A stretch of 64,000 bases of DNA from Liriodendron chinense (lineage: Eukaryota > Streptophyta > Magnoliopsida > Magnoliales > Magnoliaceae). Below, in pieces: positions 23,831-34,597 of this stretch (positions are counted from its first letter, which is position 1; every line of letters starts with the position of its first letter). Under the pieces are notes generated by a model. The model was not told the DNA's origin, ran no database searches, and saw nothing but the letters and a program-made list of their open reading frames with translations. The stretch covers positions 248,001-312,000 of the forward strand of contig ML058409.1 of assembly GCA_003013855.2 (NCBI GenBank). The letters run 5' to 3'. Made by a program: the position numbers and the translations under genes.

Positions 23831-24266
23831 TTTTTGTACAAGCGAACTATAATCAAGGGTGGAGATTCCGGGGATTCTTCTTAGACTGGTTCAGATCATC
23901 AGGTCATGACTTTGAATGGTTGAGATCATTGTTTGACCAAGTCAATTTTTTCTTGCTTTTCCTTGAAAATTCCATGGAGTTTTTCCACATCATCAACCCA
24001 ATTTCTCACCCATTTCTCACAAGATGAGATTTTGGGTGAGATTTCTTCCTTTTTGCTCACCATTCTCTTCCATCACTTCACTCTTACAAGGAAGTACAAG
24101 ATTCACTTGCAACCACCCTTCCCAAGGAGGAGTTCTTCCCAAGGAGAGAGGAGAAGAGGTCGTTTCAACTAGGTGGGAGGTAGGACGGCCCCCTGGGCAT
24201 CGCCCGGACCGCCCCTGACCCCTGGTTTCTTCAGTGGGTTGGGTAAAGGGGTGCACCCCCTTTTTC

Positions 24267-24273
24267 TATATAA
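24267..24273 (+). promoter_or_regulatory. Candidate TATA box of the T2 antisense genes
   Basis: CTATATAAC at 24266-24274 on the plus strand is followed about 30 bp later by a CT-rich leader (TCTCTCTCTTCTCTCTCTC), a common plant transcription-start context. It lies antisense to T2 and about 2.1 kb upstream of the first antisense ATG. Confidence 0.5.
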
Positions 24274-24430
24274 CATGGGGCACCCTTGCCCCTTCCAACG
24301 TGCAATCTCTCTCTTCTCTCTCTCATACTCTCACTTTCTCAAAGTTTTCTATCTCCTCTTGGTGGTTCTTTGCTTCTCTCAAGTGGTGGGCCTTAGAGAA
24401 GTTTTGGGACAGCAAGGTGGTCCTTCTTTG

Positions 24431-26379
24431 GTGAGTGGTAAAGGTATGGACCACTCCCTTTCTCTTTCTTGTCCTTTTCCTTCTTCATTATCTCTTCTCA
24501 TGGTTCTTTTCTTTTTCCATGTAGCTATTCCAAAAGGAGTGAAGGTGGGCCCAAGTGTTTGGCCTTTTTCTAGATCTCCAATCTATTTCAAAGGTGGTGC
24601 ATGGAGAAGGACCTTGCAAGCTTTCCATTTCACTTTTCTTTTTCTTCTTTTCACACTCCCTTCATGTGTATGTAAAGGGTTATTTTGCCATGTCCATCAA
24701 GTGTGCATAGCAAAATATATTATCTTTTCCATGGGAGTTGGGCCTCTTTTCATATGTATCAAATGGGCTCAAAGTGAAGTCATGGCCCTTGGTGTATTTG
24801 ACGGGCCCAATGCTTCATTTTGGGCTCCCTCTTACTTTCTCTTTCTTGTCATTTCCTTTGGAGCTCTCTTTTTCTTTTCCATCTTCTTTCCAAGATTTGG
24901 GCCCATGGTCATGGTAGGGCCCATCTCAAGTTTTGGGATCATGGGGCTCACTTTAGGTGACCCCATCTTTCTTCACATATGTATGGACCAAGGTGACTAG
25001 CCCATTCTTCACTTGGATCTCAAGTGGGCTAGATTTCTTAGTTGGGCCTTTATGGACAAGTAGCCCAAATCTTCCACCATCTCTTGATTATGATGTACAT
25101 CCTTGTACAAAGTGTGGTGGGTTCCTTGGAGTTTTTCCATGTGGATGGGCTTTTGGGCCTTCATTGGAGCTTGGATTTCTTTGGACCATGTGTGCACCAC
25201 CACACTTTGTCCATGTAGGCTTTTTTCTTTCATGCTTTTTCTTTTGATGGATGGAGGACTTGAGTTACTTGATCATCTACAAGCCCCATGAGTGAGTTGT
25301 TCCAACAATCTCACTAGTTTCAAATGGTTTTTCCATGAGGTAGGAAAGTGGTTCTCAAGAATTTCTCTTTAATGTTATCAATCTCAAATGGATGATCCTC
25401 CTTCAAGTGAGCTATTCATTCAACCATAGCTCCTTGAACTTCCTTTTGGGGTGCTTGGTGGGTCATCCACCATCATTCTCAAAGATGAGTAATTTTCGTT
25501 TCAATTTGTGAGAAAGAATGATACCCACAAGTTGCCCATTTTTGTCCCATGCTTTGGGGCATTTTGGATTTTGATCTTCAAGTGGGCTATGTGTACCATT
25601 CTTATCCATTTTCATGATGGTTGGGTGACTCATCAAGCCATGCCCTCTTGTGCTCAAATGGCCCCTCTTTTTAGTAAAGAAATTGGTGCACATAAGTTGC
25701 CCAAACTTGCCCTTTCATGGGCATTTTCAACTTGGTTCTTCATGTGGGCTATGTGCATCAACTTTTTACCATTAGCTTCTTTGATTCATATGTTTGTGGG
25801 TAGACAGCCATGTTGTACTCTCATGGTCAACACTTTCATCAAGATGGTGCACATAGGGGTGCCCATGGTTAACCCATGAATGGGTCCTCATGTTCTTCAA
25901 GTGGGCTATGTGCTCCCTTCAATCCATTCAGGTGAGGCATTTGCGTTGCTCTTGGGGGGTCATTTCCTTCCTATTCCCCACTTGTCCATGTACATGTGTA
26001 AAAAGATGGAAACATCTTAAGTGAGAATCATGGCCTTGGCATAAAAAGTGGACCAATCCTTAGCCACATGTGGACTTTGAAGAGAGATTTATCATGTGAA
26101 GTAGGATTCTTATCCTTTGTTGATCTCATGATACTTGAGTGCATTTGTTGTCCAAAATGTGTCCTTGGATGATGGAATTTTCTTGCCTAAGGCATGTCAT
26201 GCAACCTTCTTTAAGGTGGGCCTTGCTTTCTTCAATGGGCCCAACACATATCCTAGGTAACACATGGAGTTGGACTTTAGATCTTGCCTTTGAGTGTGAG
26301 TCCAATCCCATGGGTTTTCTGGATGGTAATTTGGATTTTAACGGGTAAAGGATAGGGACTTACCTTGCCAAGCTTGTAG
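24431..26379 (+). other. Candidate leader intron of the T2 antisense gene
   Basis: A strong donor, CTTTG|GTGAGT, is at 24431 and an acceptor, AGCTTGTAG, ends at 26379, seven bases before the ATG at 26386. The stretch is T-rich and repetitive (CAAGTGGGCTATGTG-type phrases recur). A 275-codon hydrophobic open frame (24173-25000) overlaps it but looks accidental. T0 has an acceptor at the same position relative to its ATG. Confidence 0.45.
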
Positions 26380-27135
26380 GATTCAATGGCAGACGGTACC
26401 AGAGGTCGTCGAGTGATTGATGAGGATGATCCTGCCTTCATCATCCGCCGAGGGGACCACATGTGTTCCTTGGCTATGGAGCATCAACCTCTTCCCACTA
26501 TCAAGGGTCGAGGTACCAGGGATCACTAGGACAACTGGGTGAAGGATCCACAGCCCTTGCTTGAACGAGTATTGGCTGGTACTCCTTTTGCTGGCCTCCT
26601 CACCTTACGTTTTCATAACAACAGTGCCAACCGCATGATGCTCGCGGCCCTTTGCGAGAGGTGGCGGGACGAGACCCACACCTTCCAGCTCCCTTGTGGT
26701 GAATGGGGAATAACTCCCCTGGACATTTATATGCAAATAGGCTTTCCGTTTCATGGGATAGTTGTTCCTCAAGTCAGCTCTCTGGCTCCCATCACTTCCA
26801 CTGACTGGCTACGGCTCGTCGGTGATGTCCCACCCGAGGATGAATTCCAAGGCCATCAAGTAAAGATGCGATGGTTCTACAACACTTTTGCCTCCGTCAT
26901 CCCCACTACTGAGCGAGAGGCCCTCCACAAAGCACGGGCCATGATCACTTACACCTTCGGGTCCTTCCTTCTCTGCCACGCCAATGAGAGGGTCAATCCT
27001 AAATTTCTTTGCTTGGTTGAGGATCTACACCACCCCTACAATTGGAACGGGGCTATCCTGACTCATATTTTCCAGGGTCTGGATAAGACCTGTCGGAATA
27101 GCTGGTCCTACACCGGTTTCTGGCCTGTCGTCGAG

Positions 27136-27210
27136 GTATTTCTTCCTCCACCTTTCTTGGAGACATTTACCTTCTTTCTCTCTCTGATCTTTAGGTGTGC
27201 CTTTGCCCAG
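27136..27210 (+). other. Candidate intron, T2 antisense gene 1
   Basis: GTATTTCTTCCTCC to CTTTGCCCAG, 75 nt and pyrimidine-rich. Because it is 25 codons long without a stop, both spliced and unspliced forms stay open, so it is less certain than the next intron. Confidence 0.4.
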
Positions 27211-27375
27211 ACTTGCTTTTATGACCATTTTTCCCATCTCACGCCGAGGATGCGGGACGATGTTGAGCCCTCTTTGTATCGCCATATGTACTGGCACCAA
27301 CAAAACCATCAGCGGAACTCTCGAGTTTCTGGGGACAATTAGCGTGCTGACATAGACGGGTTAACCGTTGATGAT

Positions 27376-27444
27376 GTAAGTATCTTACTTTCCTTATCCC
27401 TCGTGCTGCACTGTAACTGATCGTGGTGACCTCGTTTGTTGTAG
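27376..27444 (+). other. Candidate intron, T2 antisense gene 1
   Basis: GTAAGTATCTTAC to TTTGTTGTAG, 69 nt with a consensus donor. The unspliced frame has stops; splicing joins GLTVDD to LARMPYASFPLYY in frame. Confidence 0.7.
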
Positions 27445-27880
27445 CTCGCTCGGATGCCGTATGCCAGCTTCCCTCTCTATTACACCCCTCAGCGCGTGGA
27501 GGCATATGATGCTTCATGTCTCCGTATCATGCTTTCCGACGCTGAATCTTTTCAGTGGTATCTGGGTGAGAGATTGCTTCGGCAAGTCACTGGGGTGGCT
27601 CGGGTCCCTTGTTCTGCACCTCCTCCAGCTGCTCGGATTCCTACTGGCGAGATGGCTGATGCTCTTGTGGGCTAGCCCGGATTTCGTTTCACGATCCCGG
27701 ATCGTGACTATGATGAGTGGTATTTGCTGTACGGCCAGGGGCCTCTGCTTCCTTCGCTCTACGTTCCAGGGGGCCGTCGCAGATATGCTGGAGGCTCGGT
27801 GACTGCTCCTTTGATGGATCTTTACCGTCGTGAGCGGGACGAGAGGAGGGACGATGACGACTATGTTGGCGACTTGTAGC

Positions 27881-28965
27881 CTGCTTTTGTATTCAGCTTA
27901 CTTGATGGATGGCCTTCTCCTTTTGGTTTTTACCTTCTTTTGTAAAATCTTCTGAATGAATATACGATCTTTGATTTGTCTCAAATTCCTTGATGATGTC
28001 TGGATGTTTTGGCCTTTGACTCATTCCTTAATGATTTGTGGAAGATGAGACTTCTTGACTGCATGGATGATGACCTGGACGGTTCAGATTGCTTGATTTG
28101 GTCCTGTGGGCCCACTTGATGATTAGACCTTGGATTCTGGCCTTCTTTCTTGATGATCAAGCCTTTGATATTGCTCCTTTATGACTTGTGTAAGCTTTTT
28201 TATGGTTTAGATCATGCTGATCTACTCTTTGAATGGCTCAAATTGATAGCTTCGGCCCTGTGGGCCCACTTGAGACCTCAGCTTCACTTTGGAGCACCTC
28301 TTTTTTATGATTTGTGAGGCTAAGAAAGCTTCTCATGGTGTGGATGATGACTTGAACGTCTCGGATCACTTGACTTGGCCTTGTGGGCCCACTTGATGAT
28401 CAGATCTTGGATTCTAACCCTTCCTTTGATGATCGAACCTTTGATGTTGCTATTCGATGGCTCATGCAAGCTTTTCCATGGTTTAGATCGTGATGATCTA
28501 GTCTTTGAACGGCTCAGATTGCTTGTGGGCCCCTCTTGATCAACTTTCCTTCTCTTTGACCCGATCAGGCCCATGTTGGCCGCATTACTTCCTGATTGGA
28601 CAGGTGGGGTATCTTCCAAATGATTCTGGTCAACCTCAATCAAAATCTGAAAGGGATTGGAGCCTTGGGCGGTCCTCAGGGTGCCATCTGCTGATGTGGA
28701 CTGTCAGCCTCACCTACCAAGAACCATGGAGCCAATCCCGCGGAGAGAGAGGGAGCGCATCCGTACGGGCGGCCCAGAGCGGGCTGCCCAAGGCTTGCCT
28801 CTTGTGCGGTCTGGGCTGGCTCTGGTTCGGACATTCTCTTCTGTCCACTGCTCCTGTCCCCACCTGCTTTGTACTGGAGAATTCGATTCCAGCTATGAAT
28901 CTTCCCTTTGTCTCCTCTTTCCTCCTCATCTTGTCCTCATCTTGCTTTGTCCTTTCTTGGGCAAT
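27881..28965 (+). other. T2 spacer between antisense genes, with a 280-bp repeat pair
   Basis: A direct repeat of about 280 bp: GTGGGCCCACTTGATGAT at about 28106 recurs near 28388, and the TATGGTTTAGATCATG block near 28205 recurs near 28480. An AT-rich, polyadenylation-like stretch follows gene 1. No separate promoter for gene 2 could be identified with confidence. Confidence 0.6.
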
Positions 28966-31478
28966 GAATGGTGGAGATTTAGGGGTTGTGGGGGCTGTCC
29001 ATGGTGGGTCCCACACTTCAGGAGGTGGTGCAGGCTTTAATGATGGTGGAATCTCTTTAATGGATGGTAGAGATAGTGCATTGAATGGGGGCATTGATGA
29101 GGGGTTAGGGATGGTGGTTGATGGAGCTTTGAATGGGCCCATTAATGGCAGCCATGCTGAAATTCCAGATTTGAATGGGGCTTTGATTGTGGGAGAAATG
29201 GATGGCATGGATGAGATGGGAGGATGGGACATAGGTGAGGCTATGCATCCCTGGAACATGGGCCACATGGATGATGTGATTGATGGAGGTGATGGGACCA
29301 TGATGGACATAGATGGGCTGATCCCCTTTCTGGATGGGATGGATGGTTCAAATGATACCTTTGATGGTTTGGATGCTCTTGATGATGGCCGAGATGTGTG
29401 GTATACTTGTTTGGGTGGACTTGATGTGATCATTGATGATGTCCCCTTGATGATGGATGGTGTGGATGCCTCGATGATCCCTTTGATCGGCCAGGATGAT
29501 GACTGGATTCATGATTTCCTGTTGGAGAGGGCCGCAGGTCCAGATCTGACCGTTGATTCTTCGATCGGGGTTGTCAGGACCCTTTTTTATGGTTCAGATG
29601 CATTTTTCGACGGTCAGATTAGCCAGGATGCCACGATGTGTGGTGTGATCTTCGCTGGTAGCCCTTTTGATGGGGAGTATCGTCCTTCTCCTGATCGTCG
29701 GTCTTTTGCGCACTCCGTTCATGAGGTGGGCGAGTCTTCTCATGCGGCTAAGGTTATGACAGATAGTGATGCAACTATATCAGACATAGCCGTTGCTGAG
29801 GGCAGGTCAGGGGCTGTCGAGTCTGCAGAGGTTCCTCCTTCTCCTTCGCCCGTTGACCTTCCGATCCTCGATGAGCTGTCATTGATTTCTGGGCCTTTTG
29901 TTCTGGAGGGCGTGCCAGTGAGGACTTGTCAGCTGCTTCCTGGTCCTTCTTGCTCGCCACGGCTGCTTGCTTGGCTTGATGGTTTGTCAGCTTATGAGAT
30001 TCGGGATTTGGAGTCCTATGGCTTCGGCAATCTGATCCATATGGCCAGAGTTGACATTGATTGGAGGATGCTCGGAGCTGCCTTGATTGACTGGGTCCCT
30101 TCGTTGAACTTGTTCGCGTTCAACGATATGGAGATGGGACCCTCTTTGGAGGAGCTTGCCCGCTTGACAGGCCTACCCTGGGATTATACTCAGTATTTCT
30201 CGCCGAAGACTGCTACACCGCAGAACTGGTTCGGTATCCCCTATCTTGTTCGGCCTGCAGCCGCTGGCCAGGATGCTGTAGTGTTCTCCTTGGATTTACT
30301 GTATGACCTTTTTTCGGGTCTTCGGAGCGTGGCCGATTCTACCTTTGCTCGGAACGCACTGATGTTCTGCTTGATAGCTGAGGTGCTGTTCTCGGGATGG
30401 CGCAGGTCCCAGACTCCTCTGCTTTTTGAGGTGATGAGCTGAGTTATCCGACGGCAGGGGATTATTTCTCTTATCTTGGCCAAGCTGTTTAATGGGCTGA
30501 CTGACTGCGCCCTAGGCCGCACTCGTGTCCTTCGTGGCTGCTGTGCCTTTCTTCAGGTATCTTTTCTACACCTTTTTTCTTCTTGCTTTGTTAGGAATTG
30601 CTTGGCTCTAGCCGAACTTCTTTTCCTTTTTGTGATCAGGTCTGGCTATGGGAGCGTCTTTCTTTGACCGTTCCTGTACCCCTTCCTGGCATTCCTAGCT
30701 CTGACATCATGCGTTATATCATGGAGTTTCTTCCTCATACAGCTAAGATGAGCAAGCCCTTGTATCGCAGGATGTTTGCTGAACTTCGTGACTGGAACGT
30801 TCGTTGGGAGTCATCTTGGCTTTCACTTCCTCCAGTGCACACCGCCTTCCTCTGATGTTGGTAGGCTTTCGATCTTACTTTTCTTACCATCCCATTCGGT
30901 TCCTGCGGCAGTTTGGGTACGAGCAGGATGTTCCTCTTTTCGCTTTCACGGGTATCGGGCGTCGAGCACTTCCATTTAGATCCTCTGACTTTAGGACCCG
31001 GGTTGATGGATCTTGGGCGAGTTACTTGACTGCTGATTTGCTGGGTTTTGAGCTGCGGACTATTCCGATGGCGACCTCCCCATATCAGTATTGGGTTGCT
31101 GAACAGTCTTTGTATCGACGTATCCCTTGCTGGCACCAGACTGTTGACGAGGATGAGCAGGATATCCTTGGAGGTGCCGGCTCTTCATCTGGTTCATATG
31201 AACCTTTTGAGGAGCGCCCATTCATTGATCCTGGTTTCCTTTTGGCCACTCATGGCCATTTGCTGTCTGAGATTTATGCACTTCGGTATCATTGTGAGAT
31301 GATGTCGAGGAGATTGGCTGCCGATCAGAGGTAGTCTGATGAGGAGACAGCGATCCGTACCCATGAGCGCGATGAGGCGCATTACCTGTGTATGGAGGTG
31401 AGTAGGTTGAGAGCGAGGCTATCTTTTTATGAGTCAGAGGACTTACCTGATGTGGCCGAGGAGGAGGGTAGAGATTGA
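28966..31478 (+). pseudogene. T2 antisense gene 2, acidic N terminus plus PMD/DUF7745-like domain
   Basis: Plus strand. The frame is open further upstream, but ATG 28966 (MNGGDLGVVGAVHGG) is the likely start. Residues 1-190 are low-complexity Asp/Gly/Met/Ile (repeated DG, MDG). The folded region follows: LNLFAFNDMEMGPSLEELAR, LTGLPWDYTQYFSPK, ARNALMFCLIAEVLF, then an intron at 30557-30639 (GTATCT...ATCAG, 83 nt) that joins CAFLQ to VWLWERLSLTVP. Next come RFLRQFGYEQDVP, matching RFARQFGYDQGVP in T0, and a Glu/Arg-rich tail. Breaks: TGA at 30440, a frameshift near 30830, TAG at 31332. The family resembles retroelement-associated plant mobile domains; DUF7745 is an alternative I cannot exclude. 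No catalytic motif recognised. Confidence 0.65.
30557..30639 (+). other. Candidate intron, T2 antisense gene 2
   Basis: GTATCTTTTCTACACC to TTTGTGATCAG, 83 nt and T-rich. Splicing restores the conserved VWLWER block directly after FLQ in frame; the unspliced frame ends soon after. Confidence 0.7.
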
Positions 31479-31756
31479 TGGTGTTGGCCACCTGCACATT
31501 CTTTTTTTTTTTTGCATATATGTTTGATGATGATGCATTTTTTTTTTGTATTTTTTTTTAAAGAGATGACATGATATGTGTAAAAGAAATATGATGTTTT
31601 TAATGAAAAAAGAAGAAAACCTTCTTTGGGAATCTATTGTGCCATGAGTTGTCTTGTGAGTGTGTGTCTGGATTTTGTGTCGGGATATAGGAATCAGAAC
31701 TGGGGCTCGGTCAATGCTTTGACCGATGTCTTTGACTTGAGTGATCCTATGGTTCC

Positions 31757-32173
31757 CTAGGGGTGTAGGCAACGGAAACTATTGTCTCTTGAGATTGTCA
31801 AAATTTGCAGAGCGCTTCTCTCCTGACTGCACTTCTTCTTGTTCTTGAACTGTGACGGCTCGAACCGATCTGGACTGTATGATTTCTTGGTACCTGCACT
31901 TTTCATTTTTTTTCTTTTTTCATTTGAGCCATTTTTGCCTGTAGCGCTCTTTCGAGTTTTCACCACAGCCGGCCTTTTCCCGTCATTTTTGCCCGTGGCG
32001 CCCTTTCGGGTTTTCACCACGTCCCGGGTGTTTGATCTTGCCTGCCCCTTGGCAGCTATGTTGTTTTTACCCTCGGTGCCCTTTCGGGTTTTCACCAAGT
32101 CCGCTGTATGCCCACTGTTTTTACTCGGAGCGCCCTTTCGGGTTTTCACTCCGCCCTCTTTGTTTAGGCACAC
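31757..32173 (-). CDS. Small basic repeat protein candidate of T2 (sense strand)
   Basis: An uninterrupted 138-codon frame on the T2 sense strand, between the integrase end and the antisense genes. Residues 8-85 hold four copies of a 12-residue basic unit, VKTRKGATGKN-like (VKTRKGAPSKN, VKTRKGTEGKN, VKTRKGATGKN, VKTRKSATGKN), spaced 54, 78 and 54 nt apart. The tail is Lys/Arg/Ser-rich. Such composition suits nucleic-acid binding or nuclear import, but that is inference. I recognise no family. It could also be a non-coding repeat that happens to stay open; the in-frame spacing of the units favours coding. No start signal or expression evidence is visible. Confidence 0.35.
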   Translation of the reverse strand: MCLNKEGGVKTRKGAPSKNSGHTADLVKTRKGTEGKNNIAAKGQARSNTRDVVKTRKGATGKNDGKRPAVVKTRKSATGKNGSNEKRKKMKSAGTKKSYSPDRFEPSQFKNKKKCSQERSALQILTISRDNSFRCLHP

Positions 32174-32179
32174 ATTTTC

Positions 32180-32570
32180 TTTTTCTCTTTTTTCTTTCTC
32201 TGAATCTTTGGATAACTGCGGCGACTAGAGGTCAGGAATCCGTCATTGCCGGCTGATGGCAGTCTTTCAGCCTTTATTCTAGGTTACGATGATAGAGCTG
32301 TCGGTCTTTGCTATCAACCTTCTGAGATGAATGGATGGATGACTGTGTTTCTTCTTGGGTTGATTTTTTTCTTGAGTGCCTTGCTTTGGCTTCCTTTTTC
32401 TCTTTTCTTCTTTTTTTTTCTTTTGTATTCTTTTTCTCTTTTTTTCTTGTATTTCTCTCTTTTTGAATCACCTTATTTGAAACACTTGTTGGTGGACGGA
32501 AATGATTTCTCAGAGGTCTCAGCTTTGACCTCTTGACTTCAGCTCTATTAATGTAACTCTTGATAAGGTC
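32180..32570 (-). other. T2 spacer after integrase, purine-rich on the sense strand
   Basis: The plus strand at 32360-32470 is nearly pure pyrimidine (CTTTTTCTCTTTTCTTC type), so the T2 sense strand is A/G-rich. No gene. An internal priming tract is conceivable but unsupported. Confidence 0.4.
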
Positions 32571-32578
32571 AGAATGGC

Positions 32579-34597
32579 TTACCCGTGAAAGATCTTCACG
32601 TTGTCGGCGTTGGTTGGCTCAGGAAGATCCACCCCTCTCATGCTGGTGAGTTTGAGGGCGCCTCCGGGAAGTACTTCTCTAATGATCAGCGGTCCGTCCC
32701 ACGAGGGTTTGAACTTTTCTCTGGGATCCGGAAGGTGCGATGGTAGAATCTTCTTCATAACCATGTCGCCTACCTTAAAACTTCTTTTTCGGACTCTCTT
32801 GTTGTAAGCCCGAGCGATCCTTTTCTGATAACAATGTGAATGACTTAGTGCACGCATGCACTTTTCATCTGCTAGCTGCAACTGATCGAATCTGGCTCGT
32901 TGTCATTCTCCTTCTTCAGCTCCGCTTTCTAGTAACACTCGTAGTGATGGTATTTCCACCTCAACTGGCAAAACTGCCTCCATTCCATAAGTAAGCTCGA
33001 AAGGAGTAACGCCCGTAGCGGACCGTACAGACGTTCGATAAGCCCAAAGTGCATATGGGAGCATATCTGACCAATCCCGATAGGTCACGACCATCTTCTC
33101 GAGTATCCTGACGATTATCTTGTTTGCGGCTTCTACCCCACCATTCATCTGGGGACGGTAGGGGCTTGATCGATGACGTTGGATCTTGAATTTGCTGAGG
33201 AAGTCACCCATCTTCTTGTTGACGAACGGGGTCCCATTATCTGTGATGATAGCATTAGGGATTCCATACCGGCATATGATGTTATTCTTCATGAATTTGA
33301 TCACTAGAGATGCTGCAATCGTGGTGTAGGAGGCTGCCTCTACCCACTTGGTGAAGTAGTCGACTGCCACAAGTATGTACTCATGACCATTTGATGCTTT
33401 GGGACTGATCTTGCCGATGATGTCGAGTCCCCACATGGAGAAGGGCCAGGGGGTGGTCAGGTTGTATAACTCTGATGAGGGGGCATGGATTTGATTCGCA
33501 TGCTCCTGACACTTGAAGCATTTTCTGACGTGCTGGCAACAGTCTGTCTCCATGGTGAGCCAATAGTAGCCGAGTCGTAGAATCTTCTTTGCCATCATAT
33601 GCCCGTTCATGTGCGGGCCACAGATTCCTTCGTGTATTTCTTTCATGATCTTTGCAGCTTCTATTTCATCGACGCATCGAAGGAGGATGTGATTATAGGA
33701 TCGCTTGTAAAGAACTTCGCCACTGATGGTGAACTGGCCGGCCAAACGCTGAATGGTTCGGCGATCTGTTGCTGTTGCTGACTCTGGATATTCCTGGGTT
33801 TCGAGATATTGCTTGATGTCGGCATACCAAGGTTTGTCAGGGACAGCTTCGGCTTTTTCTATTTGCAGGCAGAAAGCAGGTTCATCTTGAATTTCGACTG
33901 TGAACTCCCATTCTGAAGCTCCTTTTGGTATTTTGAGCATTGATGCAAGTGTGGCGAGAGCATCTGTAAACTGGTTCTTGGCTCTGGGCATGTATGAGAA
34001 GGTGACTTCTTCAAACTCCTCGATCAAATTTTCAAGATACACATGATATGGTATCAACTTCTCGTCTTTGGTTTTCCATTCGCCATTGGTCTGATTGATG
34101 ATAACCTGTGAGTCTCCAAATACTCGTAGCTTCTTGACGCCCAAGATTATGGCTTCCCTTAGGCCAGCAATGCATGCTTCGTACTCTGCCATGTTGTTGG
34201 TGCACTCAAATGCTATGCGCCTTGAGATGGGAATAGGGACATCATCTGGAGAGTAGAGGATTGCTCCAATACCACTTCCTTTAGAATTTGCTGCGCCGTC
34301 GAAGAATAACGTCCACTCATCTTTTTTCTTCTTTTCTTCCTCTTCAATGAGCAAGAGATCTTCATCAGGGAAGAATGTCTTGAGCGGTTGATAGTCCAGG
34401 AGTGAGTGAGCGGCAAGATGAACGGCGAGGGCCTGTCCCTTTATTGCCTTCTGAGTGACATAGGTGATGTCGAACTCAGACAGGAGTAGCTGCCATTTAG
34501 CTATCCTTCCAGTGAGTGCCGGTTTCTCGAACAGGTACTTGAGCGGATCCATGTGAGCGAGGAGGAGAATAGGGAATGCAATCATGTATTGACGGAG
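32579..34597 (-). pseudogene. T2 pol 3' part: RNase H (two domains) and integrase
   Basis: Same frame as the upstream RT, separated by a TGA at 34598-34600. The first RNase H ends in KWQLLLSEFDITYVTQKAIK. A second, archaeal-type RNase H follows with FFDGAANSKGSGIGA, NNMAEYEA, FGDSQVI and TDALATLAS; a dual RNase H is typical of the Tat lineage. The integrase has the HHCC zinc domain (GPHMNGHMMAKK ... CQHVRKCFKC), the core residues in WGLDIIGKISPK, TDNGTPFVNK and GGVEAANK, and a basic C-terminal segment (AYNKRVRKRSFKVGDMV) ending at 32579. A TGA at 32903 interrupts the last segment. Otherwise well preserved. Confidence 0.92.

Larger units (their letters stand above)
20494..24170. other. T2 non-coding 3' region, built of tandem repeats
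   Basis: About 3.7 kb between the 3' LTR and the antisense promoter. It holds three unrelated repeat sets (20560-21470, 22380-22700, 23180-23830), listed separately. Frames here are short or follow the repeats. Long repeat-rich 3' regions are usual in Tat/Ogre elements. Confidence 0.6.
26386..27880 (+). pseudogene. T2 antisense gene 1, PMD-like protein
   Basis: Plus strand, antisense to T2. The ATG at 26386 (MADGTRGRRVIDEDDPAFII) follows the leader acceptor. The PMD hallmark THTFQLPCGEWGITPLDIYM is at about residues 100-120 and aligns with FHLPYGEMSISLWDLYRI in T0, then KARAMITYTFGSFLL and VSPTER-like basic segments. Candidate introns: 27136-27210 (GTATTT...CCCAG, 75 nt, phase 0) and 27376-27444 (GTAAGT...TGTAG, 69 nt), both frame-keeping. 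The tail is Arg/Asp-rich and ends VGDL at 27880. Three TAG codons (26527, 27340, 27673) break it. Expected length is about 450 residues. PMD proteins are known as antisense ORFs in Tat elements; activity is unknown. Confidence 0.75.

Noticed and set aside
24173..25000. 275-codon open frame with many hydrophobic residues
   Set aside because: It lies in T-rich repetitive DNA overlapping the leader and its candidate intron, shows no family motif and its composition follows base bias.
28714..29433. 239-codon minus-strand frame, Pro/Ser-rich
   Set aside because: Shadow of the Asp/Gly codon repeats of antisense gene 2; no independent motif.
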